Positions 43,280-52,864 of a stretch of DNA of 64,000 bases are shown piece by piece. The notes under the pieces were generated by a model. It had not been told where the DNA came from. It searched no databases and was given only the letters and a program-made list of their open reading frames with translations. A program made the position numbers and the translations under genes. Numbering within the stretch: position 1 is the first letter of the stretch; each line of letters begins with the position of its first letter. This DNA is from Lentisalinibacter orientalis (lineage in GTDB: Bacteria > Pseudomonadota > Gammaproteobacteria > Steroidobacterales > Woeseiaceae): assembly GCF_040706535.1 (NCBI RefSeq), contig NZ_JAPDRJ010000001.1:2182736-2246735 (forward strand), in the 5' to 3' direction.

Positions 43280-44596
43280 GTGAAGATCAGTATTTTCGGG
43301 ATGGGATACGTTGGCGCGGTATCTTTCGGATGCCTTGCCCGTGATGGTCACGAGGTAATCGGAGTCGATATCGATCCTCACAAGCTGGAGCTGCTCGATT
43401 CCGGCCAGACCCCTATCATCGAGGCCGGTATGGAGGAGTTGATTCGCGATGCGGCAACCAGTGGCCGTACGTCGGTTACCACCGATGCGGCCGAAGCAAT
43501 CGCCAAGAGCGAGCTTTCGTTCGTGTGCGTCGGAACGCCGTCCACACGGACTGGAGGGCACGACCTGACGGCGCTGCGCAATGTCGCGCAGTCTATTGGG
43601 AAAGCGCTTGGAGAAAAGAGCGCCAAGCACACGGTCGTTATTCGTTCGACTGTAGCGCCCGGCACCACGGAAGACGTTGTCATTCCCATTCTGGAAGACG
43701 AATCGGGAAAGAAATGCGGTGAGGATTTCGAAGTCTGCTTCCAGCCCGAATTCCTCCGCGAAGGATCCTCGATCCGCGACTACGACAAACCGCCATTTAC
43801 GGTGGCAGGGGGCGAGTCCGAGCGTTCGGTGGCGCCTGTGCGTTTGTTGTTCGAGCATCTGCCGTCTCCCTTTGTGCCGACCACGATACGCACGGCCGAG
43901 ATGCTCAAGTTCTGCTGCAATGTGTTTCATGCCCTCAAGATCGATTTTGCCAACGAAGTCGGGCGGGTCTGCGACGGGCTGGATGTGGACGCACGTGCAG
44001 TGATGGAGTTGCTGTGCATGGATACGCAACTCAATATCTCGACGGCTTATCTGAAGCCAGGACTGCCTTTCGGCGGGTCCTGTCTGCCAAAAGATGTTCG
44101 GGCGATGGTCGCGATGGCCCAGGAAACCGGCACGAATATTCCCGTGATCTCGGCGATCATGCCGAGTAACGCGGTGCATGTGAATTTCATCCTCAACAAG
44201 ATACTGGAGAGGGAGGAAAAGACGGTGGCTATCCTTGGTCTCAGTTTCAAGGACGGCACCGATGATCTGCGAGAGAGTCCGCTGGTAGAGCTGGTGGAGC
44301 GCCTTATCGGCAAGGGGTTCGACGTCAGAATCTACGATCGCGAGGTCAACCTCGCTCGTCTCGTAGGGGCGAACAAACGCTTTATAAACGAGACGATTCC
44401 ACACGTATCCAGTCTCATGCAAGAGTCGCTTGGGAAAGCACTCAACGCGAGTCCAACCGTGATCGTTGGTCAGTTCGACGAGGCGGATGAGGGACGCTTC
44501 TATGAATCCCTGCGAGCTGAGCAGCATGTCATTGATCTGACAGGGCGAGTTGACCGAGCCAAGGTGCCCGGGGGCTACGAAGGGGCAACCTGGTAA
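43280..44596 (+). CDS. algD: GDP-mannose 6-dehydrogenase-like nucleotide-sugar dehydrogenase
   Basis: This complete 438-residue dehydrogenase has NAD motif GMGYVGAVSFGCLARDGHEV, substrate-domain FQPEFLREGSSI and catalytic Cys268 in PGLPFGGSCLPKD. The C-terminal domain begins VAILGLSFKDGTDDLRESPLVE. FGGSCLPKD and the DDLRESP form are those of AlgD-type enzymes, which oxidise GDP-mannose to GDP-mannuronate; UDP-sugar activity cannot be excluded. GDP-mannose supply genes are at 2582 and 9723. The start is GTG 43280. Confidence 0.85.
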   Translation: MKISIFGMGYVGAVSFGCLARDGHEVIGVDIDPHKLELLDSGQTPIIEAGMEELIRDAATSGRTSVTTDAAEAIAKSELSFVCVGTPSTRTGGHDLTALRNVAQSIGKALGEKSAKHTVVIRSTVAPGTTEDVVIPILEDESGKKCGEDFEVCFQPEFLREGSSIRDYDKPPFTVAGGESERSVAPVRLLFEHLPSPFVPTTIRTAEMLKFCCNVFHALKIDFANEVGRVCDGLDVDARAVMELLCMDTQLNISTAYLKPGLPFGGSCLPKDVRAMVAMAQETGTNIPVISAIMPSNAVHVNFILNKILEREEKTVAILGLSFKDGTDDLRESPLVELVERLIGKGFDVRIYDREVNLARLVGANKRFINETIPHVSSLMQESLGKALNASPTVIVGQFDEADEGRFYESLRAEQHVIDLTGRVDRAKVPGGYEGATW

Positions 44597-44611
44597 GAAA
44601 GCCAGCCGACA

Positions 44612-45640
44612 ATGAACAGGTACCTGTTAATCAGCCTGGCATGCGCTGTCCTTTCGGGGGCGATTCTGCTCATGATGGCGACCCCGTCGTCAGAAGCGGT
44701 GCGCTTGCGCAATTCGCTGATTTTCGAGGTGGTGACAGAATCCGATCTGCGCTGGGAACCGGGTCAGGCGCCCAGCGATTTCAGGTACGAGCCGGGCAAA
44801 CCGCCAGATAGCTTCGTTCGTTTCGTATCTCTGTTGCCCCGCGATGTGGGTAGTAACCTAACCGGATGGGAATTCGCTCGTGCCGTAGGCCAACGACTCA
44901 CGGAAGGAGGAGTGCGAGGCGGGGCCATCCAGGGCAGCACGGAGCAGGCCCTGGACAGAATTCTCGCTGATGGCGCGGGATACTGTGCAGACTATACGCA
45001 AGTCGTAAATGGACTCGCGCACGCCGCGAACGTCCCCGTACGGGAGTGGGGCATGTCATTCGACGGATTCGGTGGTAATGGACATGCGTTCAACGAGATC
45101 TATGACCCTGCGTTGGCCAAGTGGGTCTTCGTGGATGTTTTCTATGGTTTTTTTGTCCTCGACAAGGAGACAGAGGAGCCATTGTCCGCCCTGGAGTTTC
45201 AGGATCGCCTCCTCGAAGGGGATGTTGCATCGACAGTCCGTCTGATGGCCATCCTGGAATCCGGGATTCGGTTTCGTTCAGACGAGCAGGCTCTCGACTA
45301 TTATCGCCGTGGAATGCACCAGTTCTATTTATGGAACGGGAACAACGTCTTCCAGTTCGATCGCGCACCGCTGGTTCGTGCTGGTGCGGTGCTTTCGCGC
45401 TCGCTGGAGCAGATTCTGGGCATCGTCAACGGTGTACAGCCTTCCATCAAGATTCCGCAGATGGCGGGGAATAAGGAATATCTGCAGGAGTTGCATTCAA
45501 CGCGCAATTCGCTCCTCGCCGTTCTGACCGTATTCGTTGCCAGCAGCGCGGCAACACTGTTTCTGATAATCCAGATGCTCCGCCGACGTTATTGGATCGG
45601 CCGATCCGGTGCCGGGCGTTCCGTCGAGTCGCGCGGGTAG
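44612..45640 (+). CDS. Membrane-anchored transglutaminase-like protein
   Basis: This 342-residue protein has an N-terminal helix (ISLACAVLSGAILLMM) and a transglutaminase/protease-like core with Cys in AGYCADYTQVVNGLAH and His in GNGHAFNEIYDP. The Asp follows in WVFVDVFYG. A C-terminal helix (LLAVLTVFVASSAATLFLI) follows, so the catalytic part is probably periplasmic between two anchors. Its role in exopolysaccharide synthesis is unknown: it might cross-link, cleave or ligate amide bonds. It is within the same tightly packed transcript. Confidence 0.82.
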   Translation: MNRYLLISLACAVLSGAILLMMATPSSEAVRLRNSLIFEVVTESDLRWEPGQAPSDFRYEPGKPPDSFVRFVSLLPRDVGSNLTGWEFARAVGQRLTEGGVRGGAIQGSTEQALDRILADGAGYCADYTQVVNGLAHAANVPVREWGMSFDGFGGNGHAFNEIYDPALAKWVFVDVFYGFFVLDKETEEPLSALEFQDRLLEGDVASTVRLMAILESGIRFRSDEQALDYYRRGMHQFYLWNGNNVFQFDRAPLVRAGAVLSRSLEQILGIVNGVQPSIKIPQMAGNKEYLQELHSTRNSLLAVLTVFVASSAATLFLIIQMLRRRYWIGRSGAGRSVESRG

Positions 45641-45645
45641 AGACG

Positions 45646-46848
45646 ATGAAGGTTCTCCACATCCTGGATCATTCGTTGCCTATCCATAGCGGCTATGCGT
45701 TCCGGACCGCCGAGATCATCAAGAGTCAGCGGGCCATGGGCTGGCATGTAGTAGCTCTTACCGGTCCTAAACACAATCTGTATGCCGAGAGTCCGATTGA
45801 GGGCGATGGAGAGGATTATGTGCGCGCCCCGTTTACAGGGGTTTTTCGCAGAGCACCGGGACCGCTGAAGCAGTTGGGAGTTGTCACTGCGTTGAGGAAA
45901 GCCGTTTTCCGACTCTGCGAGGAAACGAGTTTCGACGTACTTCACGCTCATTCTCCATCATTGAATGGCATCGCAGCACTCTCTGTCGGCCGAAAGCTCA
46001 GGATTCCGGTTGTCTATGAAATGCGCGCCTCTTGGGAAGATGCGGCGGTGGATCATGGCACCAGTGCTTACGGGGGTATGCGATACCAATTGACGCGGGC
46101 GTCCGAGACCCAGGTGCTCAGGCGAGCAGATGCGGTCGTGACAATCTGCGACGGGTTGAGAGACGAGATCTGCAGCCGTGGTATCGCGGCCGAAAAGGTG
46201 ACGGTCGTCCCGAACGCGGTTGACACCACGGCGTTCCGCCCGACGGATGAGAGGGACGCCGAACTAAAGCGACGGTTTGATGCAGCAGGGCGGGTAGTCA
46301 TTACGTTCTGCGGCTCATTCTACAGTTACGAAGGTCTCAGCCTTCTGGTGGACGCGGTAGGAGCACTGGCGAGTTCAAAGCCGGAGATCTTGCTACTGCT
46401 TGCCGGCGGCGGCGAGCAGGAGAGGCAGCTGGCGGATGAGATTCGAAGCAGGGATTTGTCCGGACACATTCGAATGCTCGGCAGGGTGCCGCAGTCCACG
46501 GTCAACGAACTCTACATGGTCGCGGATGCCTGCGTCTTTCCCCGCCACAAGAATCGACTCACTGACATGGTAACGCCTTTGAAGCCCCTGGAAGCGATGG
46601 CATCTGGCGGGGTCGTGGTTGCTTCTTCCGTGGGTGGGCATCGCGAGCTTGTGACCGATGGTGAGACGGGTTTTCTCTTCGAAGCGGATGATGTCGATTC
46701 ACTCGTCCGTGTTCTAGACCGAACGCTGGATATGGCACCTAATCTCGATGTGCGTAAAGCGGGGCGGGATTTTGTCGTTTTAAACAGGACCTGGAAGTCC
46801 ACTTGCGCAGGGTATCTCGATACCTATCGTCGCGCTACGACCGGTTGA
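45646..46848 (+). CDS. Exosortase A-associated glycosyltransferase, family 4
   Basis: This 400-residue GT-B enzyme starts VLHILDHSLPIHSGYAFRTAEII, identified here by HILDHSLPIHSGYAFR, the hallmark of a glycosyltransferase family restricted to exosortase A loci. VPNAVDTTAFRP and the donor motif PLKPLEAMASGGVVVAS are present. ATG 45646 overlaps no gene and lies five bases after the previous stop; an in-frame start at 45592 would overlap it. The donor and linkage are unknown. Confidence 0.9.
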   Translation: MKVLHILDHSLPIHSGYAFRTAEIIKSQRAMGWHVVALTGPKHNLYAESPIEGDGEDYVRAPFTGVFRRAPGPLKQLGVVTALRKAVFRLCEETSFDVLHAHSPSLNGIAALSVGRKLRIPVVYEMRASWEDAAVDHGTSAYGGMRYQLTRASETQVLRRADAVVTICDGLRDEICSRGIAAEKVTVVPNAVDTTAFRPTDERDAELKRRFDAAGRVVITFCGSFYSYEGLSLLVDAVGALASSKPEILLLLAGGGEQERQLADEIRSRDLSGHIRMLGRVPQSTVNELYMVADACVFPRHKNRLTDMVTPLKPLEAMASGGVVVASSVGGHRELVTDGETGFLFEADDVDSLVRVLDRTLDMAPNLDVRKAGRDFVVLNRTWKSTCAGYLDTYRRATTG

Positions 46849-46851
46849 ACC

Positions 46852-48171
46852 ATGCGCGACATCCTGATACTGGCAATTGTCTTCTTTGGTGCGGCGGCAG
46901 CCCTCAGAAGGCCGTGGATCGGAGTGATGTTATGGACATGGATTTCCATAATGAACCCCCACCGATTCGCCTGGGGCATAGCGTTTAGCGCACCTGTCGC
47001 CGCCGTCGCGGCTGGAGCAACTTTGACAGGGCTTCTCTTCACCAAAGATAAAGCATCGCCGTTCAAGGGGGCGCCTGTCTGGTGGTTAGCTGCGTTTACG
47101 ATCTGGATTACGATCAGTTGGTTGGCGGGCATCGACGTCGCTGGCGATTACGTCCAGTGGAATAAGGTCATGAAGATCTACCTGATGACCTTCGTCGCAC
47201 TCGCTCTCCTGCATTCTCGATATCACATCATGGCGTTTGCCTGGGTTACCGTGGGGTCATTGGCCTTACTGGGCATCAAAGGTGGGGTCTTTACGATCAT
47301 GACGGGTGGGAATTCGAGAGTGTGGGGCCCGCCCGGTGGCTTTATCGAGGGGAATAACGAGTTTGCATTGGCAATCATCGTTGCGGTTCCCATGATGTAC
47401 TTCCTGTATTCCGTACACAAGAACCAGTGGATTCGCCTGGGGCTTATCTTGTCCATGCTGCTCTGTGTGATATCGGCGCTAGGGACTCACTCTAGGGGAG
47501 CGCTGCTTGCCGCAATAGCTATGGGCGCCGTGCTGTGGTGGCGTTCTCATCGAAAAGCGCTTGTCGCCATACTGATGCTTTTCTTGGTAGCCGCCTATGT
47601 GCCGACTCTGCCAGATCACTGGTGGGATCGTATGGAGACGATAAAGACCTATGAGGAGGATGGCTCCGCGATGGGTCGAATCAATGCCTGGCACGTCGCG
47701 TGGGAAACCGCGAAAAGATATCCGGCCGGAGGGGGAATGTCCTACCAACATGCCGAACTCTTCAATGAATTCGGTGTCTACGAGACGGTGATCCGCGCCG
47801 CGCACAGCATCTATTTCCAGGTGCTCGGTAATCACGGGTTTGTGGGACTCTTGCTCTATCTAGGGCTTTGGATATCGACCTACCGTCTGGCGGGTAGGCT
47901 GCGTACTGAAGGGAAGGGACAAGCCGAAACCGAATGGGTCTATCACCTCGGCTCGATGGTGCAAGCGAGTCTCGTTGCATTCGCGGTGGGCGGCGCTTTC
48001 CTTTCACTGTCGTATTTCGACCTGCCGTACAACCTGATGGTAATGGTCGTCTGTGCACATCAATGGCTTCTCAAACAGAGAGCCGCGGCGCCCGATAGTA
48101 GCGAAACCTTGAACGGCACTCGTCGAGAGTCTCGGAGATCTCTTCGAGCAAAAGAATCGGAAGCGTATTGA
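46852..48171 (+). CDS. Exosortase A-associated O-antigen-ligase-like membrane protein
   Basis: This 439-residue polytopic protein has about ten transmembrane segments. It shows the WaaL/O-antigen ligase-type loop region with GTHSRGALLAAIAMGA, GRINAWHVAWETAKRYP and AHSIYFQVLGNHGFVGLLLYL, typical of the putative O-glycosylation ligase of XrtA loci. It might transfer polysaccharide to sorted proteins or to lipid. The start ATG 46852 follows the previous stop by three bases. The 51-base gap to the exosortase gene contains no feature. Confidence 0.9.
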   Translation: MRDILILAIVFFGAAAALRRPWIGVMLWTWISIMNPHRFAWGIAFSAPVAAVAAGATLTGLLFTKDKASPFKGAPVWWLAAFTIWITISWLAGIDVAGDYVQWNKVMKIYLMTFVALALLHSRYHIMAFAWVTVGSLALLGIKGGVFTIMTGGNSRVWGPPGGFIEGNNEFALAIIVAVPMMYFLYSVHKNQWIRLGLILSMLLCVISALGTHSRGALLAAIAMGAVLWWRSHRKALVAILMLFLVAAYVPTLPDHWWDRMETIKTYEEDGSAMGRINAWHVAWETAKRYPAGGGMSYQHAELFNEFGVYETVIRAAHSIYFQVLGNHGFVGLLLYLGLWISTYRLAGRLRTEGKGQAETEWVYHLGSMVQASLVAFAVGGAFLSLSYFDLPYNLMVMVVCAHQWLLKQRAAAPDSSETLNGTRRESRRSLRAKESEAY

Positions 48172-48222
48172 ATGCTCATGTTTGCGGTGACTGGCTGTGT
48201 ATGGGGCGCGGGATGAATTCGC

Positions 48223-49803
48223 ATGACGACTGAAGGGGATGCGTTTCGGCGCTCATTTGTGGCGATGCGTGGTATTTCCTTTCCTTTCCGGTTCTACTTG
48301 ATAGCTGCGTTGATTGCAGCGGTTATTGGCTTGCATGCGGCCTCATTCACTTCCATGGTGGATAGCTGGGTTTCGAATACCACTTACAATCATGGCTTTG
48401 CGATTCCGCTTATAGCAGCCTTCTTCGCCTGGCAACGACGTGAGGAAGCCCTTAAGACCCAGGCGCATATCTGGTGGCCCGCGCTGACGGTGGTGGGCGG
48501 CCTTTCGGTTGTCTGGGCCGTCAGCATGCTGATCAATGTGCAGGTTGTCGCACAGGTCGCCAGTGTCTTGATGATCAGTGCGATCGTGCTGACGATGGCC
48601 GGCATTCGCCAGGCATTTTTGTTCGGACTGCCCCTACTTTATCTGGTCTTCATGGTGCCGTTCGGGCAGGGCATCGTGCCGCTGCTGATGGAGTGGACGG
48701 CAGATTTCACGGTACTGGCGCTGCACGTGACGGGAATTCCCGTTATGCGTGACGGTTTGTATTTCAGTACTTCGACGGGAAACTTCGAGGTTGCGGAGGC
48801 TTGCAGCGGCGTGCGTTACCTGTTGGCATCCGTGGCGGCGGGTGTGGCGTTTGCCTTCCTGACCTACAATGGCTGGAAGAAGCGAACGCTGTTTATCCTG
48901 GCCGCGATTACCGTACCAATCGTTGCAAACGGGCTGCGAGCATTCGGTATCGTAGTCATCGCGCACTATAGCGATATGAAGCTGGCGACAGGAATAGATC
49001 ATTTCATCTACGGCTGGTTCTTCTTCGGTGTCATCATCTTCCTGCTGTTCCTGGTCGGTGCGCGTTTTGCGGATCGTGAATCCGACACCGCGTTGGCCAG
49101 GCAGACGGTGACCGAGACTACGACAACCGACAAGCAGGCGACCCTCGCAATGGGTGCGGCGGCGACCCTATTCGTCATACTTCTGGGACCGGCGTTAGTG
49201 GGCTATCGGACGCACACAGCACCAGAGCCGGCACCAGCGATACCCGCGGCAAGAAGTTTGGGAGATGCGTGGAGTGGGCCAAGCATTTCGAAATCCCCCT
49301 GGCAGCTTGCGTATAAAGGGGCAGATACGGTGGTCGTGGCGTCTTACGGGCATGACGATCACCGGATCGAGATCCGGATCGCCGCATACGGTGGCCAGGA
49401 GCAAGGCGCTGAACTGGTCAACGCGGTAAATCGCTTGGCAGGCGACGGTTGGCGAACGTCTAACCAAGGCACGGTCGAGACTGGCTCGGACTCGATTCCG
49501 CGGGCACGCGTCGTCCGGATTGCCCAGGGATCTTTGGAATACGTGGTCTGGTACTGGTACCAGCAGGGAACGGAGACTACCACCAGCGATTACGAAGCTA
49601 AATGGCGAGAGGTACAGGCAATTCTCTCGCCGAGTCCTGCGATGCTGGTCGCAATCGGCGCAGAGGGTTCGAACGATACAGCGCAGGAGCGCTTGTCCGT
49701 CTTTCTGCAACTTGCAGGTGGAGCGCTGCGGGAATGTGCGGCGGCTGAAGACGCAGTGGCTCATTGCGTGAATCCGCCACAAGACGGCCGCGTCGGGGAC
49801 TAG
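48223..49803 (+). CDS. xrtA: Exosortase A with C-terminal EpsI-type domain
   Basis: This 526-residue protein has eight or so transmembrane helices in its first 290 residues, carrying the catalytic triad of exosortases. These are Cys194 in EACSGVRYLLAS, Arg239 in NGLRAFGIV and His260 in GIDHFIYGWFFFG. The C-terminal about 210 residues form the periplasmic EpsI-like domain (after LGPALVGYRTH) with WYWYQQGTETTT. It is expected to cleave PEP-CTERM proteins at the membrane; two such proteins are encoded at 13623 and 29572. A stp2-type glycosyltransferase gene starts eight bases after its stop. Confidence 0.97.
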   Translation: MTTEGDAFRRSFVAMRGISFPFRFYLIAALIAAVIGLHAASFTSMVDSWVSNTTYNHGFAIPLIAAFFAWQRREEALKTQAHIWWPALTVVGGLSVVWAVSMLINVQVVAQVASVLMISAIVLTMAGIRQAFLFGLPLLYLVFMVPFGQGIVPLLMEWTADFTVLALHVTGIPVMRDGLYFSTSTGNFEVAEACSGVRYLLASVAAGVAFAFLTYNGWKKRTLFILAAITVPIVANGLRAFGIVVIAHYSDMKLATGIDHFIYGWFFFGVIIFLLFLVGARFADRESDTALARQTVTETTTTDKQATLAMGAAATLFVILLGPALVGYRTHTAPEPAPAIPAARSLGDAWSGPSISKSPWQLAYKGADTVVVASYGHDDHRIEIRIAAYGGQEQGAELVNAVNRLAGDGWRTSNQGTVETGSDSIPRARVVRIAQGSLEYVVWYWYQQGTETTTSDYEAKWREVQAILSPSPAMLVAIGAEGSNDTAQERLSVFLQLAGGALRECAAAEDAVAHCVNPPQDGRVGD

Positions 49804-49811
49804 AGAAGCCC

Positions 49812-50957
49812 GTGTCCGAGACGATCCGCATCGCTCACATTATCTACCGCCTTGACACGGGGGGCATGGAGAATGGGTTGGTCAACCTAGTTAACCGATT
49901 GCCTGAGGAGCAATTCTCCCATTCGATATTCTGCCTTACTCACGCTACCGATTTTCGTCGTCGGATTTCTCGCGATGATGTCGAGGTTGTTGAGTTTCAC
50001 AAGCCGGCGGGCAAGCATCCGGTCACCTATTGGCGGGTGTATCGTGAATTGCGACGGGTGCGGCCGGATATCGTGCACACGCGAAATCTGGGCACGCTGG
50101 ATATGGCCTGGGTGGCCCGGTTCGCAGGCTGCCGGATAAGAATTCATGGAGAGCACGGCTGGTCTGCCGATGATCCCAATGGTACCTCGCCGAAATATCG
50201 TCGGCTGCGGCGATTCTGCGACCACGCCCTGCATGGCTATGTGGCGGTTTCCCATGACATTCGTCGCTGGCTGCTGGATGTGATCGGTATCGCAGACGCC
50301 AGGGTGACCACCATACATAATGGTGTTGACTTGGCACGCTTCAAGAGTCCCGCGACGCAGGCGCGAGAAAGCTCGACGTCGGAAAAGCCGATTGTCTTCG
50401 GTACCGTTGGGCGTCAGGAGCCAATCAAAGGACTCGATGTCTTTATGGCGGCAATCCGGGATCTGGTTGAAGTGCAGACGAAGTGGCGCGGTCGAATCCG
50501 TGTCATCATGGCTGGAGATGGTCCTGGTCACAGCGAATGCCTGCGGCTCCGTGACCAGTATGGACTGCGGGATATTGTGGAGCTGCCGGGTAATGTAGCG
50601 GACGTGCCGGAATTAATGAGCAGATTTGATTTTTTTGTACAGCCGTCTCTGAACGAGGGCATCTCGAATACCGTACTTGAGGCGATGGCCAGTGGGCTGC
50701 CTGTTGTTGCAACCGCTGTCGGGGGCAACCCGGAGTTGATTACCGACGCGCGGGAAGGGCGGCTCGTGCCTGCGAACGATCGCCAGCGGCTGCGCATCGC
50801 CATCGAGGGATATCTCGCCGATGCGGCGGCCCGGCGTCAGCATGGCTACGCGGCGCGTGCAAGGGCTGAGCAATGCTTCTCTATTGATGCGATGGTGGAC
50901 AGGTACGCTCATCTCTACCGCGAGGCAGTATCGGCGTCGCACCGGCGGGCGGCCTGA
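49812..50957 (+). CDS. PEP-CTERM/XrtA-associated glycosyltransferase, stp2 type
   Basis: This 381-residue GT-B enzyme has IAHIIYRLDTGGMENGLVNL, IHNGVDLARFK and the donor-site segment PSLNEGISNTVLEAMASGLPVV. The N-terminus matches the glycosyltransferase that is located beside exosortase A in many genomes. GTG 49812 is preceded by AGAGAAG; an in-frame ATG at 49764 overlaps xrtA by 40 bases. It is followed nine bases later by the amidotransferase gene. Confidence 0.9.
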   Translation: MSETIRIAHIIYRLDTGGMENGLVNLVNRLPEEQFSHSIFCLTHATDFRRRISRDDVEVVEFHKPAGKHPVTYWRVYRELRRVRPDIVHTRNLGTLDMAWVARFAGCRIRIHGEHGWSADDPNGTSPKYRRLRRFCDHALHGYVAVSHDIRRWLLDVIGIADARVTTIHNGVDLARFKSPATQARESSTSEKPIVFGTVGRQEPIKGLDVFMAAIRDLVEVQTKWRGRIRVIMAGDGPGHSECLRLRDQYGLRDIVELPGNVADVPELMSRFDFFVQPSLNEGISNTVLEAMASGLPVVATAVGGNPELITDAREGRLVPANDRQRLRIAIEGYLADAAARRQHGYAARARAEQCFSIDAMVDRYAHLYREAVSASHRRAA

Positions 50958-50966
50958 GGCGAATCT

Positions 50967-52853
50967 ATGTGTGGAATAACCGGCATCTTCGATCTCGACA
51001 CTCGAAGGAACATTAACCGCGCCCTGCTCGAAGACATGAATCGTTCACAGGCTCACCGGGGTCCGGACGGCGAAGGCTACCACCTCGAGCCGGGCGTGGG
51101 TCTCGGTCATCGCCGACTCTCTATCATCGATATCGAAGGCGGACATCAGCCGCTGTTCAACGAAGATGGCAGCGTGGCGGTCACCTACAACGGCGAGATC
51201 TACAACTTCCGCGAGGTGCGCCAGGAACTCGAGGCGAAAGGCCACGTATTCAAGACGCGCTGCGATACCGAGATTATTGTTCATGGCTGGGAGGAGTGGG
51301 GCGAGGCCTGCGTCGAGCGGTTCAACGGCATGTTCGCCTTCGGCGTATGGGACCGTAACCGGGACTGCGTCTTCCTGGCGAGGGACCGCATCGGTATCAA
51401 GCCGCTCTACTACGCCGTCACCGAAGATCGATACCTGGTCTTTGCCACTGAACTCAAGGCCCTGATGCTGCATCCGGGGCTGAAACGCGAGCTCCGTCCC
51501 GAGGCCATCGAGGACTATTTCGCCTTCGGTTACGTGCCCGACCCCAAGACCATTTTCAAGAGCGCACACAAGCTCCCGCCGGGCCATACGCTCAGGGTCG
51601 GCCGCAACGGATCGCTGCCGGCGCCGCGGTGCTACTGGGATCTCTCGTTCCAGACCGGAGAGCCGATGGATCCGGCAAGGCTGGACGAGGAACTGATCAA
51701 CCGCCTGAGCGCGAGCGTCGATCGGCGGCTCGTCGCCGAGGTGCCGCTGGGCGCGTTTCTCTCCGGCGGCGTCGATTCCAGCGCCATCGTGGCGATGATG
51801 GCTCGGTTGAATGACGACCCCGTCAACACCTGCTCGATCTCCTTCGGTGATCCTGAGTACAACGAGAGCCGGTTCGCGGAGCAGGTGGCTGAGCGCTACC
51901 ACACGCGGCATCGCGTACGGCAGGTGGAGCCGTCCGATTATTCGCTGATCGACGCCCTGCCGCGACTCTATGACGAGCCCTTCGCGGACAGCTCCGCGAT
52001 ACCCACTTACCGGGTGTGCGAGCTGGCGCGGGAGTCCGTCACCGTGGCTCTGTCCGGTGACGGCGGAGACGAGAACTTCCTCGGCTACCGCCGCTATCGG
52101 TGGCACGCCTACGAGGAACGCATCAGGCGGCTGATGCCGCAGGCGCTCCGCGGGCCGCTGTTCGGTGCCCTCGGGAGTCTCTACCCCAAGATGGACTGGG
52201 CACCGAGATTCCTGCGGGCCAAGGCCACGCTGCAGGAGCTTGCACGCGATAGTCTCGAGGCCTATTTCTCCAGCGTCTCGATCTTCCCGTCAGCGCTGCG
52301 GCGCCAGCTCTTTTCCGGTGAATTCAAGTCGCAGATCGATGGTTACGAAGCGTTCGAGGTCTATCGGGATCATGCGAGCCGAGCCCGCGTGGAAGACGGT
52401 ATGCAGCTGGTCCAGTACATGGACTTCAAGACGTACTTGCCCGGCGACATCCTCACTAAGGTGGACCGGGCCAGCATGGCCCACAGCCTGGAGGTTCGGG
52501 TCCCTATCCTCGAGCATCATTTCGTGGAATGGGCGGCGACGGTACCGACGGGCGAGAAGCTGGCGGGCGCCGACGGCAAGCACTGCTTCAAGCGGGCGTT
52601 GAAGCCCTATCTTCCTCACGACGTCATGTACAGGGACAAGATGGGTTTTGCGGTGCCCATTGTGGGGTGGTTCAGGAACGAATTGCGGGACCGGCTGCGG
52701 GATACTATCTGCGGCGATCGGCTGCAATCCAGCGGCATTTTTGATGCATCATTACTTGATCGATTGGTCGAAGATCATCAGTCGGGAAAGGGTAACTACG
52801 CACCGGTCCTGTGGGCATTGGCCATGTTTGACGGCTTTCTGGCAGGCGAGTAG
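50967..52853 (+). CDS. XrtA/PEP-CTERM system amidotransferase (asparagine synthase family)
   Basis: This 628-residue protein has Cys2 in MCGITGIFD, RGPDGEGYHLEPG and YNGEIYNF (glutaminase), then PP-loop SGGVDSS (residues 266-272) and SGDGGDENFLGYRRY (synthetase). Its sequence and position next to exosortase A match the amidotransferase characteristic of XrtA loci. It would transfer glutamine nitrogen to a carboxylate, probably on the polysaccharide or a precursor. It has no interruption and all catalytic motifs are intact. Confidence 0.93.
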   Translation: MCGITGIFDLDTRRNINRALLEDMNRSQAHRGPDGEGYHLEPGVGLGHRRLSIIDIEGGHQPLFNEDGSVAVTYNGEIYNFREVRQELEAKGHVFKTRCDTEIIVHGWEEWGEACVERFNGMFAFGVWDRNRDCVFLARDRIGIKPLYYAVTEDRYLVFATELKALMLHPGLKRELRPEAIEDYFAFGYVPDPKTIFKSAHKLPPGHTLRVGRNGSLPAPRCYWDLSFQTGEPMDPARLDEELINRLSASVDRRLVAEVPLGAFLSGGVDSSAIVAMMARLNDDPVNTCSISFGDPEYNESRFAEQVAERYHTRHRVRQVEPSDYSLIDALPRLYDEPFADSSAIPTYRVCELARESVTVALSGDGGDENFLGYRRYRWHAYEERIRRLMPQALRGPLFGALGSLYPKMDWAPRFLRAKATLQELARDSLEAYFSSVSIFPSALRRQLFSGEFKSQIDGYEAFEVYRDHASRARVEDGMQLVQYMDFKTYLPGDILTKVDRASMAHSLEVRVPILEHHFVEWAATVPTGEKLAGADGKHCFKRALKPYLPHDVMYRDKMGFAVPIVGWFRNELRDRLRDTICGDRLQSSGIFDASLLDRLVEDHQSGKGNYAPVLWALAMFDGFLAGE

Positions 52854-52864
52854 CCGCCCGAAAA

